Source: Paenibacillus segetis
GTDB lineage: Bacteria; Bacillota; Bacilli; Paenibacillales; Paenibacillaceae
Assembly: GCF_014639155.1 (NCBI RefSeq)
Contig: NZ_BMFT01000001.1
Coordinates: 1,488,001 to 1,552,000, forward strand
Length of the DNA stretch: 64,000 nucleotides
Direction of reading: 5' to 3'
Part shown: one piece after another, positions 9,091 to 16,706 of the stretch
How positions within the stretch are numbered: the stretch's first letter is position 1
Layout: each line of letters opens with the position of its first letter
Made by a program: the position numbers and the translations under genes
Notes under the pieces: generated by a model
Seen by the model: the letters and a program-made list of their open reading frames with translations, nothing else
What the model was told of the DNA's origin: nothing
The model's database searches: none

Positions 9091-9288
9091 GGGGAGTGAA
9101 TAAATAAAATTGGTGAATAAGTACGCTACGCATGCCGTTTGATCCTTCGATCGCTGTTGTATTCGGATTATTCGATTAGATTAATTACCATGAGGTAATA
9201 ATCCGAATACAAAGGCGACCACTTCGTTTCTCCAGATTCAAACGTCCCGCTTCGCTATCTATTCACCGAAGAGCAATATTCACTCCCC
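9091..9288. repeat. Fold-back element, copy A
   Basis: A nested inverted-repeat element. The outer arms are GGGGAGTGAATA (9091-9102) with TATTCACTCCCC (9277-9288). A second pair is TGGTGAATA (9111-9119) with TATTCACC (9260-9267). The core is a perfect 16-bp stem TTGTATTCGGATTATT (9157-9172) with its complement (9197-9212), closing on ATTACC-ATGA-GGTAAT. The flanks of the core (GATCGCTGTTGT and ACAAAGGCGA) recur in copy B at 22131-22325. No gene lies inside. It looks like a non-autonomous mobile or structured repeat. Confidence 0.75.
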
Positions 9289-9334
9289 CAACTTGGGAGC
9301 TCTTAGTAAGGCAGTGTATATTCGATTAGCTTGT

Positions 9335-9700
9335 CCCCTGTGGGGCCAGCGACTCTATACACAACAGTATTAGATAGTCACTCCACTACAGTCAATCTAA
9401 GACTTTGCTCTAAAGTGAGCGCATCCCCTACGGGGCTAGCGACTCCAAGCACAAAGTAGAAGCAAAGAAGCAAAGAAGCACACCAGTAACAGTAAGCACC
9501 AATGCAGGAGCACTCAAGTAGAGCGTGCCCGAAGGGCGTAAGCGACTCTACCTCTCAAAGTCACTCGGGTGCTTCGACAGTAGTAGTGCCTGCAGCATGT
9601 TTCAACTGGTAGCCCAGGAGCTCCAAAAGTAAGACGTACCCGAAGGGGGAAAAGCGTTCCACCTACCAAAGTAAAGCGTATCCCCGTAGGGTACAGCGAG
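9335..9700. repeat. Degenerate array of short GC hairpins
   Basis: Short hairpins of the form CCCC-nnn-GGGG followed by a few bases and AGCGA recur at about 9335-9355, 9424-9445, 9527-9546, 9637-9656 and 9679-9700, with one more inside the duplicated unit near 9839-9860. Several are preceded by AAGTA-AGCG-like sequence. Spacing is irregular (roughly 40-110 bases). A short AAAGAAGC-type tandem run lies at about 9452-9480. No open frame in the stretch looks coding. Confidence 0.6.
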
Positions 9701-9966
9701 CAGGAGCGCCTCTATCACTCCAAGTTCCGTAAAAGCGGGAGACCTGAGGGTGCAACCCTAGGGGCCCTCCCTTAAGATAAGGGAGGGTTTGGGTGGGATG
9801 TGATCCAGGAAAAGCGTTCCACCTACCAAAGTAAAGCGTATCCCCGTAGGGTACAGCGAGCAGGAGCGCCTCTATCACTCCTAAGTTCCGTAAAAGCGGG
9901 AGACCTGAGGGTGCAACCCTGGGGGCCCTCCCTTAAGATAAGGGAGGGTTTGGGAGGGTTGTGACC
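9650..9966. repeat. 160-bp direct tandem duplication
   Basis: Two near-identical units begin with AAAAGCGTTCC at 9650 and 9810 (period 160). They differ by a few substitutions and a single-base indel. Each contains a TATCCCC/GGGTA hairpin, AGGGTGCAACCCT and a stronger CCCTCCCTTA/AAGGGAGGG hairpin followed by TTTGGG. The high identity implies a recent duplication. Confidence 0.85.
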
Positions 9967-9972
9967 TATACA

Positions 9973-9986
9973 CGAATGTATGTTCG
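9973..9986. promoter_or_regulatory. LexA (SOS) box of recA
   Basis: CGAATGTATGTTCG differs by one base from the Bacillus LexA/DinR half-site consensus CGAAC-N4-GTTCG. It lies 9 bases upstream of the recA -35 element. Confidence 0.85.
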
Positions 9987-9995
9987 AAAAAATGC

Positions 9996-10024
9996 TTGGC
10001 AAACGTTCCAAAACAGGTTACAAT
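9996..10024 (+). promoter_or_regulatory. Sigma-A promoter of recA
   Basis: TTGGCA (9996-10001), a 17-bp spacer and TACAAT (10019-10024) sit just downstream of the LexA box. Confidence 0.85.
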
Positions 10025-10061
10025 TACTCTAGGATTTAATCATGAGAAGGATGTGAATTGA

Positions 10062-11120
10062 ATGTCAGATCGTCGTGCAGCGCTGGATATGGCGCTTCGT
10101 CAAATAGAAAAACAATTCGGTAAAGGTTCGATTATGAAATTGGGAGAATCCACTCATATGCAAGTGGAAGTTATACCCAGCGGATCTTTGGCATTAGATA
10201 TCGCTTTAGGTATAGGGGGGCTTCCCCGTGGTCGGATTATTGAAGTGTACGGACCGGAATCATCTGGTAAGACAACGGTGGCTCTGCACGCCATCGCTGA
10301 AGTTCAGAAGACTGGTGGACAAGCAGCTTTCATTGACGCAGAGCATGCGCTTGATCCTTCCTATGCTAGCAAGTTAGGTGTAAATATCGACGAGTTGCTG
10401 TTGTCTCAACCGGACACAGGTGAACAAGCATTGGAGATTGCCGAAGCACTGGTACGTAGTGGAGCGGTGGATATCATAGTTATTGACTCCGTGGCAGCTT
10501 TGGTACCAAAAGCGGAGATCGAAGGTGACATGGGGGATTCCCACGTTGGTCTGCAAGCAAGATTGATGTCTCAAGCGCTTCGTAAATTGTCTGGTGCTAT
10601 CAGCAAGTCGAAGACGATTGCCATCTTTATTAACCAGTTGCGTGAGAAGGTAGGCGTCATGTTTGGTAATCCGGAGACAACTCCGGGTGGACGGGCATTG
10701 AAGTTCTATTCCACGATTCGCCTTGATGTACGTCGTATTGAAGCGATCAAGATGGGTAATGACATGGTGGGTAACCGGACACGGATTAAGGTCGTGAAGA
10801 ACAAAGTAGCACCTCCGTTCAAACAGGCTGAAGTTGACATCATGTATGGTGAAGGTATTTCCAAAGAAGGTAGTATCGTTGATATCGGTGTTGAGCATGA
10901 TATCGTGGATAAGAGTGGTGCTTGGTACTCTTATTCCGGAGAACGGCTGGGCCAAGGACGCGAGAACGCGAAACAATATTTGAAGGATCATCCAGAGATT
11001 GCGGACCTCATTGAGCAGAAAATTCGCGAGGTCAGCAATTTGACAACGACGGTTCCTCCGACTTCTGAAGCGGACCTGGAGCAGGAATTGAAGGAAGAGC
11101 AAGAGCTTCTCGAAGATTAA
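10062..11120 (+). CDS. recA: Recombinase RecA
   Basis: RecA forms ATP-dependent filaments on single-stranded DNA, pairs homologous strands, and triggers LexA self-cleavage. The 352-residue protein shows the Walker A motif GPESSGKTT at residues 64-72, the VIDSVAAL Walker B region, and the [10 protein letters not shown] and GNPETTPGG motifs. The C-terminus is acidic, as usual. AAGGATGTG precedes the ATG. It has its own LexA-controlled promoter, and a terminator precedes recX. Confidence 0.99.
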   Translation: MSDRRAALDMALRQIEKQFGKGSIMKLGESTHMQVEVIPSGSLALDIALGIGGLPRGRIIEVYGPESSGKTTVALHAIAEVQKTGGQAAFIDAEHALDPSYASKLGVNIDELLLSQPDTGEQALEIAEALVRSGAVDIIVIDSVAALVPKAEIEGDMGDSHVGLQARLMSQALRKLSGAISKSKTIAIFINQLREKVGVMFGNPETTPGGRALKFYSTIRLDVRRIEAIKMGNDMVGNRTRIKVVKNKVAPPFKQAEVDIMYGEGISKEGSIVDIGVEHDIVDKSGAWYSYSGERLGQGRENAKQYLKDHPEIADLIEQKIREVSNLTTTVPPTSEADLEQELKEEQELLED

Positions 11121-11141
11121 TATATTTTGGAAGTAGTTGAT

Positions 11142-11185
11142 CGCTCTGATTCCCGGCGGATGTTCGCCGGGACAGAGCGTTTTTG
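11142..11185 (+). terminator. Terminator between recA and recX
   Basis: CGCTCTG...CCCGGCG pairs with CGCCGGG...CAGAGCG and is followed by TTTTT. Read-through could still supply recX. Confidence 0.88.
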
Positions 11186-11246
11186 GTATAGACGGGGATA
11201 TTTTTTAATAAATCAACATTAATTAAGAAGCAAAGGAGCGGGCGGG

Positions 11247-12074
11247 GTGGATCATCGATATGAGAGCTGGGAGAAGCGAGGACGACAGGATAGAACAAGA
11301 GCTGGAGGCGGTCGTGAGAACGAGGTTGTTGATATCTCGGATGAAAGTTCTTGGGGCCAAGGTTCTGAGAATCCGAAACAGGAAGAAAGTGGACTATCTA
11401 CTTTTCCGGAAAACATAGATCTGACGATTACTTCTGTTCAACTTCTTAAACGACCGAAATTCCGTTATCGGATCTTCTTTGGTCCATATGCGCTTGATGT
11501 TCATGAAGATGTAATGATTAGATACCGGATGATCCAGGGGGCTATTTTTACCAAGAACGATTTAGAAGAGATTGTATCAGCAGATGAGCGGCAGCGAGGA
11601 TATGCCGATGCTCTACTCTATTTGAGTCGAAAGCCGCGTACTGCACATGAGATCTCGCTCCGGCTTGCTGAAAAAGGCTGGAGCCCCGAAACGATCAAGG
11701 AAGTGATTGAACGTCTTGCGAGCGAAGGCTTTATTGATGATGCCGCTTACGCGCTAGAATGGGCCGGGCAGCGGGTTAAGAATCGGGGCAAGGGCAAGCT
11801 GTGGGTAAGACATGAACTGCGTCAGAAGGGCGTCTCCAAGCCTCTCATAGAGGAAGCGCTTAACGAAGTGAGTGAAGAGGATGAATTCGACAGCGCATTA
11901 CAACTGGGTGCGAAGAAATGGAGAGCGACGAAGGGAGAAACGTTAGATCGGAAACGCAAGACTGGAGCGTTTTTAATGCGACGCGGTTACTCTGGAGGGT
12001 TAGTTTCTAAGGTGATTAGTGAATTGTGTCTGAGAGATGGAGTAGATGGATTAGAAGACTGGGAAGACTTATAG
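11247..12074 (+). CDS. recX: RecX, regulator of RecA
   Basis: RecX modulates RecA filament growth and disassembly. The 275-residue protein has an N-terminal extension of about 55 polar, low-complexity residues, followed by RecX three-helix repeats with motifs YLSRKPRTAHEISLRL and RRGYSGGLVSKVI. The GTG start at 11247 has AAAGGAG (11232-11238) 8 bases upstream. It follows recA, as in many Firmicutes, although a terminator lies between. Confidence 0.93.
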   Translation: MDHRYESWEKRGRQDRTRAGGGRENEVVDISDESSWGQGSENPKQEESGLSTFPENIDLTITSVQLLKRPKFRYRIFFGPYALDVHEDVMIRYRMIQGAIFTKNDLEEIVSADERQRGYADALLYLSRKPRTAHEISLRLAEKGWSPETIKEVIERLASEGFIDDAAYALEWAGQRVKNRGKGKLWVRHELRQKGVSKPLIEEALNEVSEEDEFDSALQLGAKKWRATKGETLDRKRKTGAFLMRRGYSGGLVSKVISELCLRDGVDGLEDWEDL

Positions 12075-12104
12075 GACCAAAAGACGACTTATCTTGTCAT
12101 TTGC

Positions 12105-12134
12105 TTGACAACTTCTTTCGTCAAATAATAAAAT
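12105..12134 (+). promoter_or_regulatory. Promoter of rny
   Basis: TTGACA (12105-12110), an 18-bp spacer and TAAAAT (12129-12134). The roughly 230-base leader that follows has small inverted repeats (TTCCGTA...TGCGGAA) but no recognised riboswitch. Confidence 0.7.
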
Positions 12135-12373
12135 GAGTATGAATCTATATTTAATGGAGTCTTTTTTCCTTCCAAAATTATGGCTCTATAGAGATTCTGT
12201 TCGCCTATCATGAAGGTCTGACTTCCGTACTTTTGCGGAAATATCGTGCATTTGCATGAACAGCCTACCTGAATCGGCCTGTAATCGATTCTTAGTATGA
12301 TGATGAATGAGTTAATTACAAATTGGAACAATCCCAAGGAATACCTTGGAGGAATCAGCGAGGGGGTGAACAG

Positions 12374-13918
12374 ATGCCATCAACAGTAATCTGGATCGTT
12401 CTCGTTGTAGCCGCTTTATTCTTGGGGTTCGTGGTCGGGTATTTTATTCGCAAATCTCTTGCGGAAGCTAAAATTTCCAGTGCAGAACATGCTGCCAGTC
12501 AAATCTTGGAGGGTGCCAAGAGAGACGCAGAAGCACTGAAAAAAGAAACAGTTCTAGAAGCCAAAGATGAGATTCATAGGCTCAGAACTGAAGCTGATAA
12601 GGACATTCGTGAACGTCGAAATGAAACTCAACGGCAGGAAAGACGATTGTTGCAAAAAGAAGAGTCGCTGGATAAAAAATTAGATTCACTTGAACGCAAA
12701 GAAGAGCAAGTGGCAGGCAAAGAGAAACGTATCGAAGAAACACAACAACAAATTGACCTGATTTACAAGAGCCAGGTTCAGGAACTGGAACGCATTTCGA
12801 ATTTAAGCATGGAAGATGCTCGTACCATTATTCTTAACAATGTGGAGCAAGAAGTTCGCCATGAATCGGCGCAATTGATCAAAGATATTGAGCAGCAAGC
12901 GAAAGAAGAAGCGGACAAGAAATCTCGTGAGATCATTACACTTGCCATCCAACGCTGTGCAGCGGATCATGTAGCTGAGACTACGGTGTCAGTGGTAACG
13001 TTGCCTAACGAAGAGATGAAGGGACGGATTATCGGACGTGAGGGACGTAATATACGGGCTCTTGAGACGTTAACCGGTATTGATCTTATTATCGACGATA
13101 CACCGGAAGCGGTTATTTTGTCGGGATTTGACCCTATTCGTCGTGAAATTGCTCGTACTGCCTTGGAGAAATTAGTTGCAGACGGACGGATTCACCCAGC
13201 GCGGATTGAGGAAATGGTTGAGAAATCTCGTCGCGAAGTTGATGAACGCATTCGTGAGTATGGGGAGCAAGCTACTTTTGAAGTTGGCGTACACGCGTTG
13301 CATCCTGACTTGATCAAGATTTTGGGACGACTCAAGTTCCGGACAAGCTATGGTCAGAACGTGCTGAAGCATTCAATGGAAGTCGCTTATTTGACTGGTC
13401 TTATGGCCGCGGAACTGGGCGAAGACATCGTGCTTGCAAAACGCGCAGGTCTATTGCATGACATTGGTAAAGCGCTTGATCATGATGTGGAAGGTTCACA
13501 TGTTGAAATTGGCGTGGAACTAGCGAAGAAGTACAAAGAGCATCCAGTGGTTATTAACAGTATCGCATCCCATCACGGGGACTGTGAAGCCACTTCCGTT
13601 ATCGCGATGTTGGTAGGTGCAGCCGATGCATTATCGGCAGCAAGACCAGGAGCGAGACGTGAAACGTTAGAAACGTATATCCGGCGTCTGGAGAAGCTTG
13701 AGGAAATTTCTGAATCATTTGAGGGCGTTGAGAAATCATTTGCCATTCAAGCGGGCCGTGAAGTTCGGGTTATGGTTCAGCCTGATAAGATCGATGATGC
13801 AGAAGCATTCCGTCTTGCAAGAGATATTACGAAGACAATTGAAAGTGAACTGGATTATCCTGGTCATATCAAGGTTACCGTCATTCGTGAAACACGGGCG
13901 GTTGAATACGCTAAGTAA
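12374..13918 (+). CDS. rny: Ribonuclease Y
   Basis: RNase Y is the membrane-anchored endoribonuclease that starts bulk mRNA decay in Firmicutes. The 514-residue protein has one N-terminal membrane segment (residues 4-25), a long coiled coil (about 30-200), a KH RNA-binding domain with [12 protein letters not shown], and an HD domain with [15 protein letters not shown] 12374 is chosen because GAGGGGGTGA lies upstream and the membrane helix begins at residue 4. Its adaptor RicA (27724) is in the same window. Confidence 0.97.
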   Translation: MPSTVIWIVLVVAALFLGFVVGYFIRKSLAEAKISSAEHAASQILEGAKRDAEALKKETVLEAKDEIHRLRTEADKDIRERRNETQRQERRLLQKEESLDKKLDSLERKEEQVAGKEKRIEETQQQIDLIYKSQVQELERISNLSMEDARTIILNNVEQEVRHESAQLIKDIEQQAKEEADKKSREIITLAIQRCAADHVAETTVSVVTLPNEEMKGRIIGREGRNIRALETLTGIDLIIDDTPEAVILSGFDPIRREIARTALEKLVADGRIHPARIEEMVEKSRREVDERIREYGEQATFEVGVHALHPDLIKILGRLKFRTSYGQNVLKHSMEVAYLTGLMAAELGEDIVLAKRAGLLHDIGKALDHDVEGSHVEIGVELAKKYKEHPVVINSIASHHGDCEATSVIAMLVGAADALSAARPGARRETLETYIRRLEKLEEISESFEGVEKSFAIQAGREVRVMVQPDKIDDAEAFRLARDITKTIESELDYPGHIKVTVIRETRAVEYAK

Positions 13919-13930
13919 ATGGTATAATAA

Positions 13931-13958
13931 AAAGTGGCCCCTTGAGGGCCGCTTTTTC
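13931..13958 (+). terminator. Terminator after rny
   Basis: AAAGTGGCCC-CTTGA-GGGCCGCTTTTT. It would limit but not exclude read-through into ymdB. Confidence 0.8.
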
Positions 13959-14034
13959 ATTTTGGCCAAAGTGGCTATAATTATAAAGGTACGTAAGGCA
14001 CCAGAAGTGCACGGCTTATGAGGAGGGAATTAAC

Positions 14035-14829
14035 ATTAAAGTATTATTTATTGGAGATATTGTTGGCAACACAGGACGCAAGGCATTGAAAGAGAGTCTT
14101 CCCCATTTAAAATCAAAATACAATCCGCATATCATTATTGCAAACGGCGAAAATGCTGCGGGAGGAAGAGGCATTACCGGAGCTATAGCTAGGGAATTTT
14201 TTGATTGGGGTATACATGGTTTAACGATGGGGAATCATACGTGGGATAATAAGGAAATATTTGATTTCATAGATGACGAGCCGCGGATGGTTCGTCCTGC
14301 TAATTTTCCACCTGGAACACCAGGGTTGGGCCATACTGTTATTAAAGCCAATGGAAAAGAGCTCGCGGTTGTCAATCTGATGGGACGCACATTTCTACCC
14401 GCAATTGATGATCCTTTCCGGGTAGCAGACGAGATTCTCGAAGATATATCCAAGAAACATAAACATATCTTAGTAGATTTTCATGCAGAAGCAACTTCCG
14501 AGAAGATTGCTATGGGTTGGTATCTTGACGGCCTTGTTTCGTTGGTGGTTGGTACGCATACGCATGTACAGAGCAACGATGACACTATCCTACCTCAGGG
14601 GACCGCTTATTTGACTGATGCGGGTATGGTTGGCTCACGTGAAGGTGTGCTCGGTATGCAGCGGGATGCCGTTCTACGCAAGTTTACAACCCAATTACCG
14701 GTACGTTTTCAAGTATGCGAAGGTAAGTGGCAGTTCCATGCTGTATTCGTTGAGTTGGATGATGCTACAGGGCGTGCGAAGAAGATTCAAAAGATTCGTC
14801 TATTGGAAGATGAGTGGATAATGGATTAG
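14035..14829 (+). CDS. ymdB: YmdB-type metallophosphoesterase with an ATT start
   Basis: YmdB is a calcineurin-like phosphodiesterase that controls the switch between motility and biofilm in B. subtilis. Seen here are the LFIGDIVG start, GENAAGG, GNHTWDN and GTHTHVQ metal-binding motifs. No ATG, GTG or TTG is in frame between the ribosome binding site and the conserved N-terminus. AGGAGGG (14021-14027) is 7 bases before ATT 14035, which yields IKVLFIGDIVG and 264 residues, the same length as the B. subtilis protein. A TTG at 14086 would delete the first metal-binding Asp. The gene lies directly downstream of rny, as in B. subtilis. Confidence 0.9.
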   Translation: MKVLFIGDIVGNTGRKALKESLPHLKSKYNPHIIIANGENAAGGRGITGAIAREFFDWGIHGLTMGNHTWDNKEIFDFIDDEPRMVRPANFPPGTPGLGHTVIKANGKELAVVNLMGRTFLPAIDDPFRVADEILEDISKKHKHILVDFHAEATSEKIAMGWYLDGLVSLVVGTHTHVQSNDDTILPQGTAYLTDAGMVGSREGVLGMQRDAVLRKFTTQLPVRFQVCEGKWQFHAVFVELDDATGRAKKIQKIRLLEDEWIMD

Positions 14830-14844
14830 TTAAAAAGTCCGCTG

Positions 14845-14936
14845 AAGTACCTCTCCTGAAAAATAAGGAATGTATCTGCTACTTCCGAATATCATTGAAG
14901 TAGTGGAATTAAACCATTATTCCCAGGGAGGTACTT
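14845..14936 (+). promoter_or_regulatory. Long-range helix sequestering the spoVS ribosome binding site
   Basis: Bases 14845-14858 (AAGTACCTCTCCTG) are complementary to 14924-14936 (CAGGGAGGTACTT) over 13 bp with one bulged base. The 3' arm contains the spoVS Shine-Dalgarno sequence. A second stem CTACTTC/GAAGTAG lies between them. Confidence 0.6.
14866..14890 (+). promoter_or_regulatory. Possible sigma-H promoter of spoVS
   Basis: AGGAATG (14866-14872) and GAAT (14887-14890) fit the sigma-H pattern AGGAWWW...GAAT with suitable spacing. spoVS is a sigma-H gene in B. subtilis. A transcript from here would lack the sequestering 5' arm. Confidence 0.45.
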
Positions 14937-14939
14937 ACC

Positions 14940-15200
14940 ATGGATGTATTAAAAGTTTCAGCAAAATCCAATCCCAACTCCGTTGCGGGTGCGTTAGCTG
15001 GGGTGTTAAGAGAACGTGGCAATGCTGAACTTCAAGCTATCGGGGCGGGGGCACTTAACCAAGCCATCAAAGCAGTAGCGATAGCTCGGGGATTTGTGGC
15101 GCCAAGTGGAGTCGATTTGATTTGCATTCCGGCATTTACAGATATTGTGATTGATGGTGAAGATCGTACGGCAATCAAATTAATCGTCGAACCCAGATAA
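14940..15200 (+). CDS. spoVS: Stage V sporulation protein S
   Basis: SpoVS is a small Alba-like protein that affects septation and spore coat assembly. The 86-residue sequence MDVLKVSAKSNPNSVAGALAG is highly characteristic and the length is exact for the family. GGGAGG (14926-14931) lies 8 bases before the ATG. The gene follows ymdB, as in B. subtilis, and has its own terminator. Control may involve a sigma-H-type promoter and a leader that can hide the ribosome binding site. Confidence 0.97.
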   Translation: MDVLKVSAKSNPNSVAGALAGVLRERGNAELQAIGAGALNQAIKAVAIARGFVAPSGVDLICIPAFTDIVIDGEDRTAIKLIVEPR

Positions 15201-15223
15201 ACAGATTCAAGAGTACACCGATG

Positions 15224-15252
15224 CCTGTTTACGAGTGTAGACAGGTTTTTTT
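15224..15252 (+). terminator. Terminator after spoVS
   Basis: CCTGT (15224-15228) pairs with ACAGG (15241-15245), followed by seven T. Confidence 0.75.
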
Positions 15253-15284
15253 GTGTCCATTGTTGCAATAATCCTGTAATAGAG

Positions 15285-15501
15285 GTTGTTTAAAAAGTCA
15301 TCTTTTGATCACGAAGTAGAACAAGAGTATATTCGACATCGAATCTTGGATTCAGCCGGGACTTCCGGTGCTCACGTAGGTTTTGCCTACGCTCCGCTCC
15401 TCAGCCCCTAGCTTTATCCAACCTTCTGAAGCGTTTTGAATAAAACGCAGCATCGTAAGCATAGGGTCTGGTGCTGAAAATCTGACTTTTTGAACGCGCA
15501 C
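15285..15501. repeat. MITE-like element with terminal inverted repeats
   Basis: About 217 bp are bounded by GTTTAAAAAGTCA (left) and TGACTTTTTGAAC (right), which are inverted repeats with one mismatch that continue less perfectly inward (TCTTTTGA versus TGAAAATC). No coding frame is visible inside. Internal inverted repeats include CGTAGG/CCTACG. It ends 9 bases before the ribosome binding site of the next gene. Confidence 0.65.
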
Positions 15502-15522
15502 TTAAAGCTTGGAGGGATGGTC

Positions 15523-16485
15523 ATGGGGTATAAAGTTGTAGATTTTCACTGTGATGCTCTTAGTAAGATGCAACTTGATCCAAAGCTGGATTTTAGTAGT
15601 GATCGGAAATTGGATGTAACATTGACGAAGATGACTCAAGGTGGAGTCGCATTACAGTGCTTTGCTATTTTTGTGTCTCAGACGCTAGGCACACCGAAAA
15701 TCGGTCATATTTTGGAGCAGATTGATATTTTCCATAATAAAATTGTGACCACAGGAATAACGCCGATTCGTTCAGTTGAAGATTTATTAGTGCAAGAACA
15801 AACAGGGCGCATTGGCGGGCTTTTGTCTATTGAAGGGGCGGATGGCCTAGAGGGAAATCTATATTATTTGAAACTATGCTATGATCGAGGCGTGCGTTTT
15901 CTAGGCTTAACGTGGAATTTTGCTAATTGGGCAGCGGATGGTATCATGGAAAAGAGGAATGGTGGATTCACCGCGCAAGGGGTGGAACTGGTTCGAACAT
16001 GCTATGAACTTGGGATGATCTTGGATGTTTCTCATTTATCGCAAAAAGGATTCTGTGAACTGGTCGATCTGGCTAAGTTGTCTGGTCGTCCTTTTATTGC
16101 TTCGCATTCTAATGCCTATCAGATTTGCCCTCATGTTCGAAATTTACGAGATGAACAGATTAAAGCAATTATAGAACTCGATGGGCGAATAGGTTTGACG
16201 TTTGTGCCATGGTTCGTTAAAGAGGGGCAGGGTTCCTCTAGCAAAGACTTATTGTTGCATATTGACCATATATGTTCACTTCACGGTCAGCACACGTTGA
16301 TGTTCGGCTCTGATTTTGATGGCATTGAAAGTTATTTGAGCGATTTAAAGCATGCTGGGCATTACTCAGGGTGGGTAGAAACATTGCTGAAGTATTATCC
16401 AGAAGAGCTCGTACGTCAATGGTTGTACGGGAATGCACTCTCTTTTTTGCAAAAGTGGCTACCAAAGCAAAAGAAAGCGCTTTAA
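15523..16485 (+). CDS. M19 family membrane dipeptidase homologue
   Basis: This 320-residue protein belongs to the renal-dipeptidase (M19) family of zinc peptidases. Visible motifs are DFHCDAL at the N-terminus (His/Asp metal ligands), SIEGADGLEGN, LTWNFANWAADG, DVSHLSQKGF, ASHSNAY and GSDFDGI. Family members hydrolyse dipeptides and some accept D-amino acids; the substrate here is unknown. ATG 15523 is chosen because GGAGGG (15511-15516) is close by and the conserved N-terminus starts there. The MITE directly upstream may supply or have replaced the promoter. Confidence 0.9.
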   Translation: MGYKVVDFHCDALSKMQLDPKLDFSSDRKLDVTLTKMTQGGVALQCFAIFVSQTLGTPKIGHILEQIDIFHNKIVTTGITPIRSVEDLLVQEQTGRIGGLLSIEGADGLEGNLYYLKLCYDRGVRFLGLTWNFANWAADGIMEKRNGGFTAQGVELVRTCYELGMILDVSHLSQKGFCELVDLAKLSGRPFIASHSNAYQICPHVRNLRDEQIKAIIELDGRIGLTFVPWFVKEGQGSSSKDLLLHIDHICSLHGQHTLMFGSDFDGIESYLSDLKHAGHYSGWVETLLKYYPEELVRQWLYGNALSFLQKWLPKQKKAL

Positions 16486-16537
16486 TCAATGTCATTACGA
16501 GAACGATATGATCGAAAACTACTATATGAAAAGGGGC

Positions 16538-16552
16538 TAGAAAACGCTTGCT
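16538..16552. promoter_or_regulatory. Possible CcpA (cre) box upstream of korA
   Basis: TAGAAAACGCTTGCT matches the cre consensus WTGNAANCGNWNNCW at 14 of 15 positions. It lies about 150 bases before korA, next to TTGACA at 16576-16581, for which I could not place a convincing -10. Confidence 0.45.
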
Positions 16553-16706
16553 TTTTATTGTTTTCCGACATAAAATTGACATGACTCAGAAACAAAATGT
16601 TCACAATTAAAGGCAGACAGATTGAGTTATTTATGAATCATCATTCTAGTTGCACTATATTTCTATTATTATTGTTAGCTCGATGCGAGTAAAGGAGTGG
16701 GCGATC

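Noticed and set aside
9663-10011. Two minus-strand frames upstream of recA
   Set aside because: They lie inside the 160-bp tandem duplication, share the same peptide, and have no ribosome binding site.
10374-11102. 242-codon frame antisense to recA
   Set aside because: It is a shadow of the recA codon usage; no ribosome binding site and no family features.
12135-12373. Riboswitch in the rny leader
   Set aside because: Only small inverted repeats without a conserved core or terminator are present.
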